Origin: CAZHOV01 sp964534315
GTDB taxonomy: Bacteria > Bacteroidota > Bacteroidia > Chitinophagales > Saprospiraceae
Assembly (NCBI GenBank): GCA_964534315.1
Contig: CAZHOV010000019.1
Coordinates: 1 to 44,769 of the forward strand
Reading direction: 5' to 3'
DNA length: 44,769 nt
Both the position numbers and the translations under genes were made by a program. This document shows positions 8,179 to 16,154 of this stretch, in pieces. Positions within the stretch are counted from its first letter, which is position 1; each line of letters opens with the position of its first letter. The notes under the pieces are model-generated. The model was given only the letters and a program-made list of their open reading frames with translations. It searched no databases and was not told the DNA's origin.

Positions 8179-8790
8179 CTACCGCCTCACCAACTTAAAC
8201 CCAATATCTCTGCCCAGCTCCTGGAAAATAGCAAGATTGATCCAGCTCAACGCAAATTGCTCCAGCAACACTACCCTGTCGCTACCCCCAAAATCGTAGC
8301 AATGCTCAAAACCAGCGTCTTTCGCCAACTGCGTGGCTACAGACTTGGCTTCATCGTTGTCTCCAGCCATAAACATATCTAATCGAACATCCCCATAATC
8401 CGGGTTGGCCATATTCTCAAAGCCAGTGGTATTGAAACACTTCACCACTTCAGCTTCCGTCAAAGCTTCAAAAGCATGGAAAGCCGTTGGGTAGGGGTCC
8501 GGTTTGCTTCGTATGGCATTGGTCGCATCAATGATAACCTTTCCTGCAGCCTGGCCAAATTTTTCGACCAGATCTTCTGCCACCTGCGGCGGCGTAGCCA
8601 CCAATACCACCTCAGCTTCCTCCACCGCTTCGTAAATCCCCTGAACACTAGTATTGGGATTAGCCAACAACTCTTTACCCCTGAAGGTCGTGATGTTCTG
8701 AACACCCAAATAAATAGTATGCCCGGCATTAGCCCACTGCGTAGCTAAAGCGCCCCCAATATTGCCCGTTCCGATAATTGCGATTTTCAT
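8179..8790 (-). CDS. NADP-binding oxidoreductase, F420-dependent NADP reductase-like
   Basis: A 203-residue protein with an N-terminal Rossmann fold: MKIAIIGTGNIGGALA has the GxGxxG dinucleotide motif, and the family continues with VVLVATPP and KVIIDATNAI. The C-terminal part (VKCFNTTGFENMANPDYG, MFMAGDNDEAK, FALSWINLAI) matches the family named NADPH-dependent F420 reductase or NAD(P)-binding protein, which in bacteria lacking F420 acts on other, mostly unknown, substrates. Full length. It is the downstream gene of a leftward group with bestrophin and the DUF481-like gene (gaps of 23 and 8 bases). Confidence 0.85.
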   Translation of the reverse strand: MKIAIIGTGNIGGALATQWANAGHTIYLGVQNITTFRGKELLANPNTSVQGIYEAVEEAEVVLVATPPQVAEDLVEKFGQAAGKVIIDATNAIRSKPDPYPTAFHAFEALTEAEVVKCFNTTGFENMANPDYGDVRLDMFMAGDNDEAKSVATQLAKDAGFEHCYDFGGSDRVVLLEQFALSWINLAIFQELGRDIGFKLVRR

Positions 8791-8813
8791 ATCTTGCGTT
8801 TTTATTTTTTATC

Positions 8814-9746
8814 CTAATATAGATACCCATCCACCGGTTCTAATTTAGCCGGTAAGCTTTTTTCCCCAAGCATTTCCTTCAAATCCCGTTCTATGGTATT
8901 GCATAATGCTGTTAAAGGCACATCGGTAATTTTATTCTCAAAGGGATGTTCGTTGGCAGCGCCTGTCTTTTCCATGATAGTAAATACCGCCGCTACAATG
9001 GTAGCCAAAGGAATTACAATCCATGACATTTCATTATTAAACAGACTAAGCAACCCAAAGGGTAGTAAAACGGCAAACATCCAAACAAATAGCCGGGTAA
9101 AAAAATCATATTGACGAGGCATAGGCGTATTTTTAATGCGCTCACATTTGCCCAGATGATTGGCAAATTGAGAAAGATTTCCCTCTATCTGGAAGGTATG
9201 AAACCATTCCAACATTTTCATGTCCTGCCCCTGCCTCAATCGGTCTCCATTTAACATATTAATAATATTAGGTTTATTTTGGGAAAGGATGACACAGTCA
9301 AAGTCCTCTTTACTTAGAAAAGGAGTCAAAATTCCCCATTCATCCTGTCGCCTTAAATGCAGCCGTAAAGCGTGGACAAATGCAATGTGCCTGTAGATAA
9401 GCTCTTTTTTAAAGGCTCCCATGGATTCCCGCTGGTCGGGATAGGCTCTAATCTGAACATCTACAAAATTATTGACCATACGAGCAAATTCACGGCTGTA
9501 ATTGACTAGAGATCCCCATATCTGCCGGGCTTCCCACCAACGTCCGTAAGCAGCATTATTACGAAAAGCTACAAAAATGGCCAACGCAGATCCCAGTACC
9601 CCAATTGGCGTAAAACTAATCGCCAAAGTGGTAAAACCTTGATGATTGAGCCCCCAAATCACTATCGACCATAACAGTGCAAATAAAGTTTCTCTCCAAA
9701 TATATCCCAAAATTTTTACGGGATGGAAGTTTCTTTTTACGATCAT
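8814..9746 (-). CDS. Bestrophin-family ion channel protein
   Basis: A 310-residue membrane protein of the bestrophin/UPF0187 (RFP-TM) family. Visible hallmarks are the start IVKRNFHPVKILGYIWRETL, the first helix pair ending in VLGSALAIFVAFRNNAAYGRWWEARQIWGSLVNYSRE-like sequence, the MPRQYDFFTRLFVWMFAVLLPFGL helix, and HPFENKITDVPLTALCNTIERDL with the D/P-rich motif. Bacterial bestrophins form pentameric, mostly cation-permeable channels in the inner membrane. It lies 8 bases downstream of the DUF481-like barrel gene and 23 bases upstream of the oxidoreductase, suggesting one operon. Confidence 0.9.
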   Translation of the reverse strand: MIVKRNFHPVKILGYIWRETLFALLWSIVIWGLNHQGFTTLAISFTPIGVLGSALAIFVAFRNNAAYGRWWEARQIWGSLVNYSREFARMVNNFVDVQIRAYPDQRESMGAFKKELIYRHIAFVHALRLHLRRQDEWGILTPFLSKEDFDCVILSQNKPNIINMLNGDRLRQGQDMKMLEWFHTFQIEGNLSQFANHLGKCERIKNTPMPRQYDFFTRLFVWMFAVLLPFGLLSLFNNEMSWIVIPLATIVAAVFTIMEKTGAANEHPFENKITDVPLTALCNTIERDLKEMLGEKSLPAKLEPVDGYLY

Positions 9747-9754
9747 GGTAATAA

Positions 9755-10531
9755 CTATTTTGGAATAGTTTTATATTGATAATTAAAACCAAATAACAAA
9801 ATTCTGTCATCCTCTTTCACACCCTGGGGCACTACATTTTCATGTAAATAAGTGAAGATTACCCTAAAACTGAACCCTTTCCAAATTGGGAGCTGTAGCC
9901 CTGCTTCTGCCAGTATTCTGTAATTATCAAAATCCTCAAAAGCAGGCTGCCAATAAGCTTCATAGAATAGACGTACTTTTTTATCCATCAAATCATTCCA
10001 ACCATTTAAATAGAAAGTTCCCCTCCAGAGATCTATTTGATGGTTTCCGTCATATCGGTCGATATTAAAATCCTTATCCCTAAAATCCGACGATTCATAA
10101 ACAGTGCTTAAAGAAAGCTTCAAGAGGTGATCAGATTCCCGTATTAATTGCCCTGTAACCCCTACACCCGCAAAATAACGGAGATCCAACCGTTGCCTGA
10201 AGTCGCTGGAAACAAAACCCATTGCAAAAGGATAAAACCGTTTTTCAGGTTTGAAGTAAAGGAAATTTTGATTCGAAATATGATTGTCAGCTTTCCGGCT
10301 TGAAAATTCCTGGTAGAGGTTACTAGTTTGGGATTTGAGAACGAAATGCTCCAGAAATCGAGTTGAAATATTCAATCTTCCCCGAATAGATAAAATATTT
10401 ACGTTGCCCTCCTGATAAATTCCTGCCAAAGAAGATTGTAGTTGGAAAGCCGCTGTATCGCTTTCATTTATCTGAGCTGAAACGCTAAGAAAAAATAACC
10501 AACAAAAGAGAGTGGCAAAGCTTCGATACAT
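9755..10531 (-). CDS. Outer-membrane beta-barrel, DUF481-like
   Basis: The frame opens at 10591, but ATG at 10531 gives MYRSFATLFCWLFFLSVSAQ, a signal peptide, and is preferred (258 residues). The mature protein has alternating aromatic/hydrophobic beta strands ending in a terminal strand with aromatic residues. The pattern FLVLKSQTSNLYQEF-like, RYFAGVGVTGQLI, WQPAFEDFDNYRILAEAGLQLPIWKGFSFRV and the final FGFNYQYK-like strand resembles DUF481 (YdiY-like) outer-membrane proteins. First gene of the leftward group with bestrophin. A barrel with a membrane channel could suggest a role in osmotic or ionic stress, but this is only inference. Confidence 0.72.
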   Translation of the reverse strand: MYRSFATLFCWLFFLSVSAQINESDTAAFQLQSSLAGIYQEGNVNILSIRGRLNISTRFLEHFVLKSQTSNLYQEFSSRKADNHISNQNFLYFKPEKRFYPFAMGFVSSDFRQRLDLRYFAGVGVTGQLIRESDHLLKLSLSTVYESSDFRDKDFNIDRYDGNHQIDLWRGTFYLNGWNDLMDKKVRLFYEAYWQPAFEDFDNYRILAEAGLQLPIWKGFSFRVIFTYLHENVVPQGVKEDDRILLFGFNYQYKTIPK

Positions 10532-10622
10532 AAAAAGTTGTATTAGGCAAAAAAAGTACTTTGAAATAAGTAGAGAATGCAGCGGGCGCAATGCTTCGCT
10601 GCAGCTCCATCATTTTTATGTT

Positions 10623-11390
10623 TTAATTAGCTTCCAGTTGCTCTACCACCAGTTGAGCAGCTGCCGCACCAGAGTTTTGTTGCTGGCCGGTGATCAGATT
10701 TCCATCTGCAATCGCAAAGGCTGAAAAAGGTGGCGCCACCTTAAAGTTGGTATGGTCCAGCTTCTTGGCCTCATCTTCAATACGATAGGGTTGGATTTTC
10801 ATGCCTACCGCCTGGTCTGCGAAGTCCTCTTCCGCATTCGCAAAACCCGTCCAGGCTTTTCCTTTTACAATCAGTTCTCCATCAGACTTTTTGGCATCTA
10901 ATAAGAGAGTGGTAGAATGGCAAACCGAAGCGCTGGGCTTACCCGATTCATAAAAGTTGGCAAAAAGTTCTGCCAGTTTCTCATTTCCTTTGAACGTGTA
11001 CATAGGCCCCTGTCCGCCTACCAAAAAGATAGCATCATAATTATCGGGATTAACCTCTGTAAACTTCTTCGTAGACTCAAGCATTTCGTTGAACCAATCC
11101 TGCTGCATATATCCTAAGGTAACGACATCGTTTGCAGCATATCCACTCTCATCTGTAGGGTTGGAATAGGCGTCCATCTCCAGCTTGCCTCCTTCGGTTG
11201 AAACTAATTCCACCTCGTAACCAGCCTCCTGAAAAACTCGTAAAGGATGCGTTAATTCAGCTGCCCAGAAACCAATCGGCCAACCCGTCTGTTTTGAAAC
11301 TGCCGGACTACTAGCTACCATCAATATTTTTCCCTTTGAAGGCGCTCCGTGAAAATGTACATACTGTTGAATTTCTTTTATCGAACTCAT
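10623..11390 (-). CDS. DJ-1/PfpI superfamily protein (Hsp31-like, type 1 glutamine amidotransferase fold)
   Basis: ATG at 11390 is chosen; the longer frame to 11423 starts with TTG. The 255-residue protein shows the flavodoxin-like DJ-1/PfpI core: KILMVASSPA, GFWAAELTHPLRVFQEAGYEVELVSTEGG, DAIFLVGGQGPMYTF, and the nucleophile elbow SASVCHS with C157 and H158. Family members are glyoxalase III/deglycase or chaperone-type proteins handling carbonyl damage. The gene is transcribed away from an HxlR regulator (11587), the common arrangement for such enzymes under redox or electrophile control. Full length. Confidence 0.88.
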   Translation of the reverse strand: MSSIKEIQQYVHFHGAPSKGKILMVASSPAVSKQTGWPIGFWAAELTHPLRVFQEAGYEVELVSTEGGKLEMDAYSNPTDESGYAANDVVTLGYMQQDWFNEMLESTKKFTEVNPDNYDAIFLVGGQGPMYTFKGNEKLAELFANFYESGKPSASVCHSTTLLLDAKKSDGELIVKGKAWTGFANAEEDFADQAVGMKIQPYRIEDEAKKLDHTNFKVAPPFSAFAIADGNLITGQQQNSGAAAAQLVVEQLEAN

Positions 11391-11420
11391 GACAATGTTT
11401 TTTTTGATGAATAATGACCA

Positions 11421-11482
11421 CAAATGTATGGTTATTACCTACCTTTGTCTATATACTGACCAAAAGGGATAGTACTAACCAT
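11421..11482. promoter_or_regulatory. Divergent promoter region with a candidate HxlR operator
   Basis: Between the DJ-1 gene and the HxlR gene the inverted pair ATGGTTA (11428-11434) and TAACCAT (11476-11482) could bind the dimeric regulator. On the minus strand TACATTTG (11421-11428) matches the Bacteroidota -7 element TAnnTTTG for the DJ-1 gene, but no good -33 element was found at the right spacing. Weak support. Confidence 0.3.
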
Positions 11483-11586
11483 TCAGTAAGTAACTTTAAG
11501 CATGGTGAAAAAATCATGCAGTTACAATACCAGCTCGCCGCCGGACGATGATATTTTTATTTTTTCATTTATAATCATTTAAACTC

Positions 11587-11943
11587 ATGCCTGATTTCAT
11601 TTATGACGGAAAGGTATACTACAACCCCGTCGAATTTACGATGGGCCAACTTGGAGGTACCTGGAAAATGCCCATTCTTTGGCGCTTAAAAGATAAGATT
11701 TACCGATATAGTAAGCTGAAACGCGCCATACCGCATATTTCTGATAAAATGTTGACGACTCAGTTAAGAGAATTAGAAAAAGACGGGTTTGTCCACAGGA
11801 AGGTATATGCAGTGGTGCCCCCTAAAGTTGAATATAGTATCACCGAAAAAGGTAAAATGGCCATTCCGATCGTAGAGACCTTGCGAAATTTTGGAATTAC
11901 CTTAATGGAAATGGAGGGAATTGATGTCTCGAATTATAAGTAG
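11587..11943 (+). CDS. HxlR-family winged-helix transcriptional regulator
   Basis: A 118-residue protein. The pattern NPVEFTMGQLGGTWKMPILWRLKDKIYRYSKLKRAIPHISDKMLTTQL-like (residues 12-60) and the wing LEKDGFVHRKVYAVVPPKVEYSITEKG are diagnostic for HxlR. Unlike many members it has no cysteine near the N terminus (the usual CP motif is replaced by NPVEF), so thiol sensing as in YodB/HypR is not supported. It probably controls the divergent DJ-1/PfpI gene. Its stop codon TAG is the start of palindrome copy D. Confidence 0.9.
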   Translation: MPDFIYDGKVYYNPVEFTMGQLGGTWKMPILWRLKDKIYRYSKLKRAIPHISDKMLTTQLRELEKDGFVHRKVYAVVPPKVEYSITEKGKMAIPIVETLRNFGITLMEMEGIDVSNYK

Positions 11944-11958
11944 GTGCAGTCCACCTAC
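11940..11958. repeat. CACCTATAGGTG-family short palindrome, copy D
   Basis: GTAGGTG-CAGTC-CACCTAC, 7-bp perfect arms. Its first 14 bases TAGGTGCAGTCCAC are the same as the outer part of copy B, and like in copy B they supply the TAG stop codon of the upstream gene. It is a minimal version of the family. Confidence 0.6.
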
Positions 11959-12013
11959 TCAGAGCCCCCAACTTTTCCGCCTCCCAGCTGTTAACTCCTA
12001 GTAAAACAATATT

Positions 12014-12478
12014 ATGAAAATTATTCCTTTTATCACCACCATAGCCGCCCTGGGCTTTGTTCTTTGGTTAAAACCTTTTTCTACTATGCAAGCGAACGGA
12101 AACGGCACCCCTTTTGCCAAAAATGTGCTGGGCACCAAACTGGAAATTTGCTGTACCGACCCTATGACTGGCTTTTATCGCAATGGTAGCTGTGACACGG
12201 GTTTTGACGACTACGGCACCCACGTGGTCTGTGCTGAAATGACGCAAGAATTCCTCGATTATACCAAATCTAAAGGCAACGACCTCTGCACTGCCCGCCC
12301 GGAATATAACTTCCCCGGCCTGAAACCAGGAGATAAATGGTGCTTATGCGCTATTCGCTGGAAAGAAGCTTTTGAAGCAGGCGTTGCTCCTCCGGTAGTA
12401 TTGGAAAGTACCCACCAAAAAGCATTGGAGTTTATCCAATTCGAAGATCTTAAGAAAAATGAACTGAATAAAAGCTAG
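12014..12478 (+). CDS. DUF2237 family protein with N-terminal membrane/signal segment
   Basis: A 154-residue protein. Residues 38-140 cover the whole DUF2237 domain: NVLGTKLEICCTDPMTGFYRNGSC-like start, TGFDDYGTHVVCAEMTQEFLDYTKSKGNDL, FPGLKPGDKWCLCAIRWKEA. The eight conserved-type cysteines suggest metal binding or disulfides. The family is usually about 120 residues and cytoplasmic; here residues 1-25 are a hydrophobic segment (IIPFITTIAALGFVLWL), so this copy is probably exported or membrane-anchored. Biochemical function is unknown. It is followed by the convergent DUF6268 gene. Confidence 0.88.
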   Translation: MKIIPFITTIAALGFVLWLKPFSTMQANGNGTPFAKNVLGTKLEICCTDPMTGFYRNGSCDTGFDDYGTHVVCAEMTQEFLDYTKSKGNDLCTARPEYNFPGLKPGDKWCLCAIRWKEAFEAGVAPPVVLESTHQKALEFIQFEDLKKNELNKS

Positions 12479-12496
12479 GGGTGTCTGAAAAATATC

Positions 12497-13384
12497 CTAA
12501 TCTATCACTCGGTAAATAATTCCAACCTGAAGAACGACTCCGTTCTTAATATGCTCGTTCAACAGGGTTCGGTTATCTGTTTCAAATGGCCAGGCCATAA
12601 TAGTGAAATCGAGCTGGTCATCTTTGTCGTAGATCTCTAATTCGCGGATAAAACTGTGACCAAAGCGGATTTGAAGAACAACGTTTTTGTAAATATACCA
12701 TTCGGTAAAAGCAGTAATATCTCCAAAGCGACGCTCCATATACTGATCGGCTCCCCCCTCCCCTATTCGATAAGAGAAAGTACCGGTCGTATATTTTAAT
12801 CCCATGACCCAATCTTTCTCCGGAAGATATTCTAGAGAAACAAACCTCGGGAAGAAAGACCGAATCCTGAAGCGATCCGACATATCCCAGTTTAGTCCGA
12901 TAAAAGGAACAAAGAAATGGCCAAAAAACTCGCGGTTGTAATACCCACCCAACTCGTATTCTAAACGGTCATTGGCCCGATAGGCAAAAACCAACGCCCC
13001 GCCAAATTGTAAATGATCGCTGGATAGATTGTGAAAGTCAGAATGTAATCTCGGAATTACCGAAAAAATGGTTTTGAATCGCTTACTCCAATTCCGAAAA
13101 TAAATCACAGGTACGGCAACACCATATAAATCCATGTCCGGATGGTGATTATCGTATTTGAAATGCAGCCAATTGAAGGAAGGCTGGATAACCATCGTGT
13201 CTTTCTTAAATGGGATTGGAGCGGCAAGTTGTACGCCAAAATCACTTAAATAAGCCCTGGTATTCTGCTCACCCACTTTATTTGAGGGTGAATAGTTGTA
13301 GTAAATCTCAGGTCCTGTAAATTGGCCAAATAAGAACGCGAAGACTAGCATTTCGATAAGAACGGTCAGCATGTACTTTTTCAT
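12497..13384 (-). CDS. DUF6268-type outer-membrane beta-barrel protein
   Basis: A 295-residue protein with a short N-terminal signal (MKKYMLTVLIEMLVFAFLFGQ) and a barrel-like succession of amphipathic strands, e.g. LAAPIPFKKDTMVIQPSFNW, GVAVPVIYF, YELGGYYNREFFG, VPFIGLNWDMSDRFRIRSFFP, and a terminal strand ending VLQVGIIYRVID. The mix FLGLNWD-MSDRFRI-FFP is typical of DUF6268. Function is unknown; probably an outer-membrane protein. Separated by about 320 bases from a divergent T9SS gene. Confidence 0.75.
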   Translation of the reverse strand: MKKYMLTVLIEMLVFAFLFGQFTGPEIYYNYSPSNKVGEQNTRAYLSDFGVQLAAPIPFKKDTMVIQPSFNWLHFKYDNHHPDMDLYGVAVPVIYFRNWSKRFKTIFSVIPRLHSDFHNLSSDHLQFGGALVFAYRANDRLEYELGGYYNREFFGHFFVPFIGLNWDMSDRFRIRSFFPRFVSLEYLPEKDWVMGLKYTTGTFSYRIGEGGADQYMERRFGDITAFTEWYIYKNVVLQIRFGHSFIRELEIYDKDDQLDFTIMAWPFETDNRTLLNEHIKNGVVLQVGIIYRVID

Positions 13385-13705
13385 TTTCTTAGGGGTTTTT
13401 ATGGATCAATTACTCATGGCATCTCCTTTTTGATAGAGCCTACCTCTTGAGATTAATTAATATACATTTCACCATTCTTGCAATGATTTTTGTTAACAAT
13501 TCTAGAAGATTCTTAACAATTTGATAAGCAACTTTCCATCAACTTTTTACTCTCTTAAATGAATAAATATCTGTAGTGGAAAGAGACTTTGTTGAAAATT
13601 CATCCGGCTTGGTCGATTATATTTTTCAAAACAGTCTTTTCCTATGATATTTAAATCATCAACGTTTCAAATTCGATTTATTTGAATAATAAAATGGTAA
13701 CTCAC
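13385..13705. other. 320-bp divergent intergenic region without a gene
   Basis: AT-rich stretch between the divergent DUF6268 and choice-of-anchor genes. It must hold both promoters, and TATATTTT at 13618-13625 is a seven-of-eight match to the TAnnTTTG element on the plus strand, with TTTG at 13588 but at a spacing (26 nt) longer than usual. No open frame, repeat or RNA motif was found. Confidence 0.4.
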
Positions 13706-16099
13706 ATGAAAAAATTTCTTTTACTCTCTCTTCTGTTCTGTTCAACCTTGAGTTTTGCTCAAACTAATGTTGACCTTGTCGGTCACCTTCCCTATAATGA
13801 CGGCTTAAGCGATATTTGGGGCTGGGAAGCCCCTGACGGGACTGAATATGCCCTTGTTGGCTTACATAATGCAGTTTCCATAGTCAGCTTAGCCGATCCG
13901 GCCAACCCGGTAGAAGTAGCTAATATCCCCGGCCAAAGTACGATCTGGCGCGATCTAAAGACCTGGAATAATCATGCCTATGTTATTGCCGACGCTACTA
14001 CAGACGGGCTTTTGGTCATCAATCTGGAAAATCTGCCTGACAATTTTACGGATGATGACTGGTACTACTACAAGCCTGAAATACCAGGCCTTGGTACTTA
14101 TCAATTTTCGCACAACCTTTATATCGATGAATTCGGGATCATCTACCTGGCAGGTGCCAACCTCAATGGCGGAGGTTTGATTTACCTCGATGCCGATGCG
14201 GATTCCTGGGAACCTCCTTTTGTAGGGTTAGGCTCAAGTGTTTATTCACATGATGTTTATGTGCGAGATAATATCGCCTACAGCTCAGAAATTAATGTCG
14301 GTCAATTGGGAATTTACGATGTCTCAGATAAAGAGAATACGATCTTATTAGCTACCCAAACCACTCCCATAGAATTCACCCATAATGCCTGGTTATCAGA
14401 TGATGGTAATTATATCTTCACTACTGAGGAACAACCCGATGGACCGACCACTGCCTATGACATTTCTGACCTTGACAATATTCAGGAGTTAGATCAATAT
14501 CGACCACCAGCTACCTTGGGTTCTGGCGTTATCCCGCACAATACGCATGTAATTGGCGACTTTCTGGTTACTTCTCATTATGCCGATGGCTGTATTATTG
14601 TCGACGCTTCTAATCCATCTAATTTAGTAGAAGTTGGAAATTATGACACCTCTCCACTGACCGGCTCTGGTTTTATCGGTGCATGGGGCGCCTACCCCTT
14701 TCTGCCTTCCGGGTTGATCTTGATATCTGATATTGAAGAGGGATTATTTGTGCTAGACCCTACCTACGTCAGTGCTGCCTATCTGGAAGGAATAGTGGTC
14801 GATGCAGAAACGGGTGAGGAAATTCAGGATGCAACCATCTCTTTCCAGGGAATCAGCCTGGAGGAAGTATCTAATATCAATGGAGAATTCAAAACGGGTA
14901 CCGCCCTGGCGGGAGATTACACCCTGGATATTTCAAAATCCGGCTATTTCCCTACAACTGAGCAGGTGACACTGGTCAATGGAGAAATCACGGAATTGAT
15001 TGTCGAACTACAACCTAAACCTTCGTTTGCCATCACCGGCCAGGTAGTTGATGCTGAAACCGGAGCCCCTATCAATAATGCTAAGGTTCGTATCCTGAAT
15101 GATGAGTTTGCATTTAATGTAGCTGCTGATAGTGAAGGAAATTTCTCTATCAACACCTTTTTTGAAGGGAATTATACAGTAGCGGCAGGAAAGTGGCTGT
15201 ATAAGACGACCGTCTTAACAGGTGAAGACTTCAGTGAAAATGATAACTCCATTACCATTGAATTGGAAGAAGGTATCGAAGATATCTTTTCTTTAGACTT
15301 GGGCTGGATCATCTCTACCAGTGCCCAAACAGGTGAGTGGGAATTCGGAACACCTATTGGCGTCACAGCACCAGACCCGGTAAACTTCCTTATTTCTCCG
15401 GATGCTGATATTGCAGAAGACCCCATGAACAGCTGTTTTGTTACCGGAAATACTAATGATTTATTCTCAGGCGTCCTACTAGGTGGAAACACTACCTTAG
15501 CCTCTCAAACATTTGATCTTTCCAGTTATAACGAACCCTATTTTAGTTTCTATGCCTGGTTATTTACGATTAATCAATTCGATTTCTCTGGCGGTATCGG
15601 AACCATAGAAGTTATTCTTTCCAATGGTTCTGAACAAGTCACGGTTACAGAGATCACTCAAGATGTACCTCTTCCCCCCTCCTGGGAATATTATGAATTT
15701 AGCATTAAGGATTTCATCGAAGTATCAGACAATATGAGAGTCCTTTTTAGAGGAATTGGGGGAGCGGGCTATGCCAACGTTTCTGAAATGGCGCTGGATT
15801 ATTTCCAGGTCTGGGATGCCAATGCCACGAGCACAGAACAGCTTGTCGAGGCTTCGGCCAATCTATTTGATGTTTATCCAAATCCGACACACCATAAATT
15901 TATTTTGGATTTGAAACCAGACCACCAAGCTGATCAGTTGCAGATCTTCAATATGTTAGGCCAACAAATTGAAACCATCCAACTTATTGCGGGTGAAAAC
16001 CGCGTTGCTTTTGGTGAAAACCTTGATAACGGAGTTTACTTTGTCCAGTTGAAAGGTGATAATTTTGAGACGGAAAGTATGAAAGTTATAAAGCAATAA
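13706..16099 (+). CDS. Choice-of-anchor B propeller protein with carboxypeptidase-like domains and T9SS sorting domain
   Basis: ATG at 13706 gives MKKFLLLSLLFCSTLSFAQ, a clean signal peptide; earlier in-frame starts add non-signal residues. The 797-residue protein has an LVIVD-type propeller (about residues 20-355; repeated patterns such as HNAVSIVSLADPANPVEVA and HNTHVIGDFLVTSHYADG), two carboxypeptidase regulatory-like beta-sandwich domains (about 357-440, YLEGIVVDAETGEEI; about 440-525, ITGQVVDAETGAPI), a beta-rich domain (525-700), and a T9SS type A sorting domain from about 720 (VYPNPTHHKF, IFNMLGQ, GVYFVQLKG) ending in KVIKQ. This architecture is the family called choice-of-anchor B. 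The 3' end lies in a 35-bp palindrome shared with the convergent gene. Confidence 0.9.
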   Translation: MKKFLLLSLLFCSTLSFAQTNVDLVGHLPYNDGLSDIWGWEAPDGTEYALVGLHNAVSIVSLADPANPVEVANIPGQSTIWRDLKTWNNHAYVIADATTDGLLVINLENLPDNFTDDDWYYYKPEIPGLGTYQFSHNLYIDEFGIIYLAGANLNGGGLIYLDADADSWEPPFVGLGSSVYSHDVYVRDNIAYSSEINVGQLGIYDVSDKENTILLATQTTPIEFTHNAWLSDDGNYIFTTEEQPDGPTTAYDISDLDNIQELDQYRPPATLGSGVIPHNTHVIGDFLVTSHYADGCIIVDASNPSNLVEVGNYDTSPLTGSGFIGAWGAYPFLPSGLILISDIEEGLFVLDPTYVSAAYLEGIVVDAETGEEIQDATISFQGISLEEVSNINGEFKTGTALAGDYTLDISKSGYFPTTEQVTLVNGEITELIVELQPKPSFAITGQVVDAETGAPINNAKVRILNDEFAFNVAADSEGNFSINTFFEGNYTVAAGKWLYKTTVLTGEDFSENDNSITIELEEGIEDIFSLDLGWIISTSAQTGEWEFGTPIGVTAPDPVNFLISPDADIAEDPMNSCFVTGNTNDLFSGVLLGGNTTLASQTFDLSSYNEPYFSFYAWLFTINQFDFSGGIGTIEVILSNGSEQVTVTEITQDVPLPPSWEYYEFSIKDFIEVSDNMRVLFRGIGGAGYANVSEMALDYFQVWDANATSTEQLVEASANLFDVYPNPTHHKFILDLKPDHQADQLQIFNMLGQQIETIQLIAGENRVAFGENLDNGVYFVQLKGDNFETESMKVIKQ

Positions 16100-16154
16100 A
16101 AGAAAAAAGGGAGCGGAAACCGCTCCCTTTTTTCTTTTATTGCTTTATAACTTT
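16082..16154. terminator. Bidirectional terminator: 35-bp perfect inverted repeat spanning two convergent gene ends
   Basis: Arms 16082-16116 and 16120-16154 are perfectly complementary around a 3-nt AAA loop. The inner part AAAAAAGGGAGCGG / CCGCTCCCTTTTTT is a classical intrinsic terminator in both directions. The outer part extends into both coding regions, covering AAAGTTATAAAGCAATAA, which encodes the KVIKQ-stop ends of both convergent T9SS genes. Confidence 0.95.
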
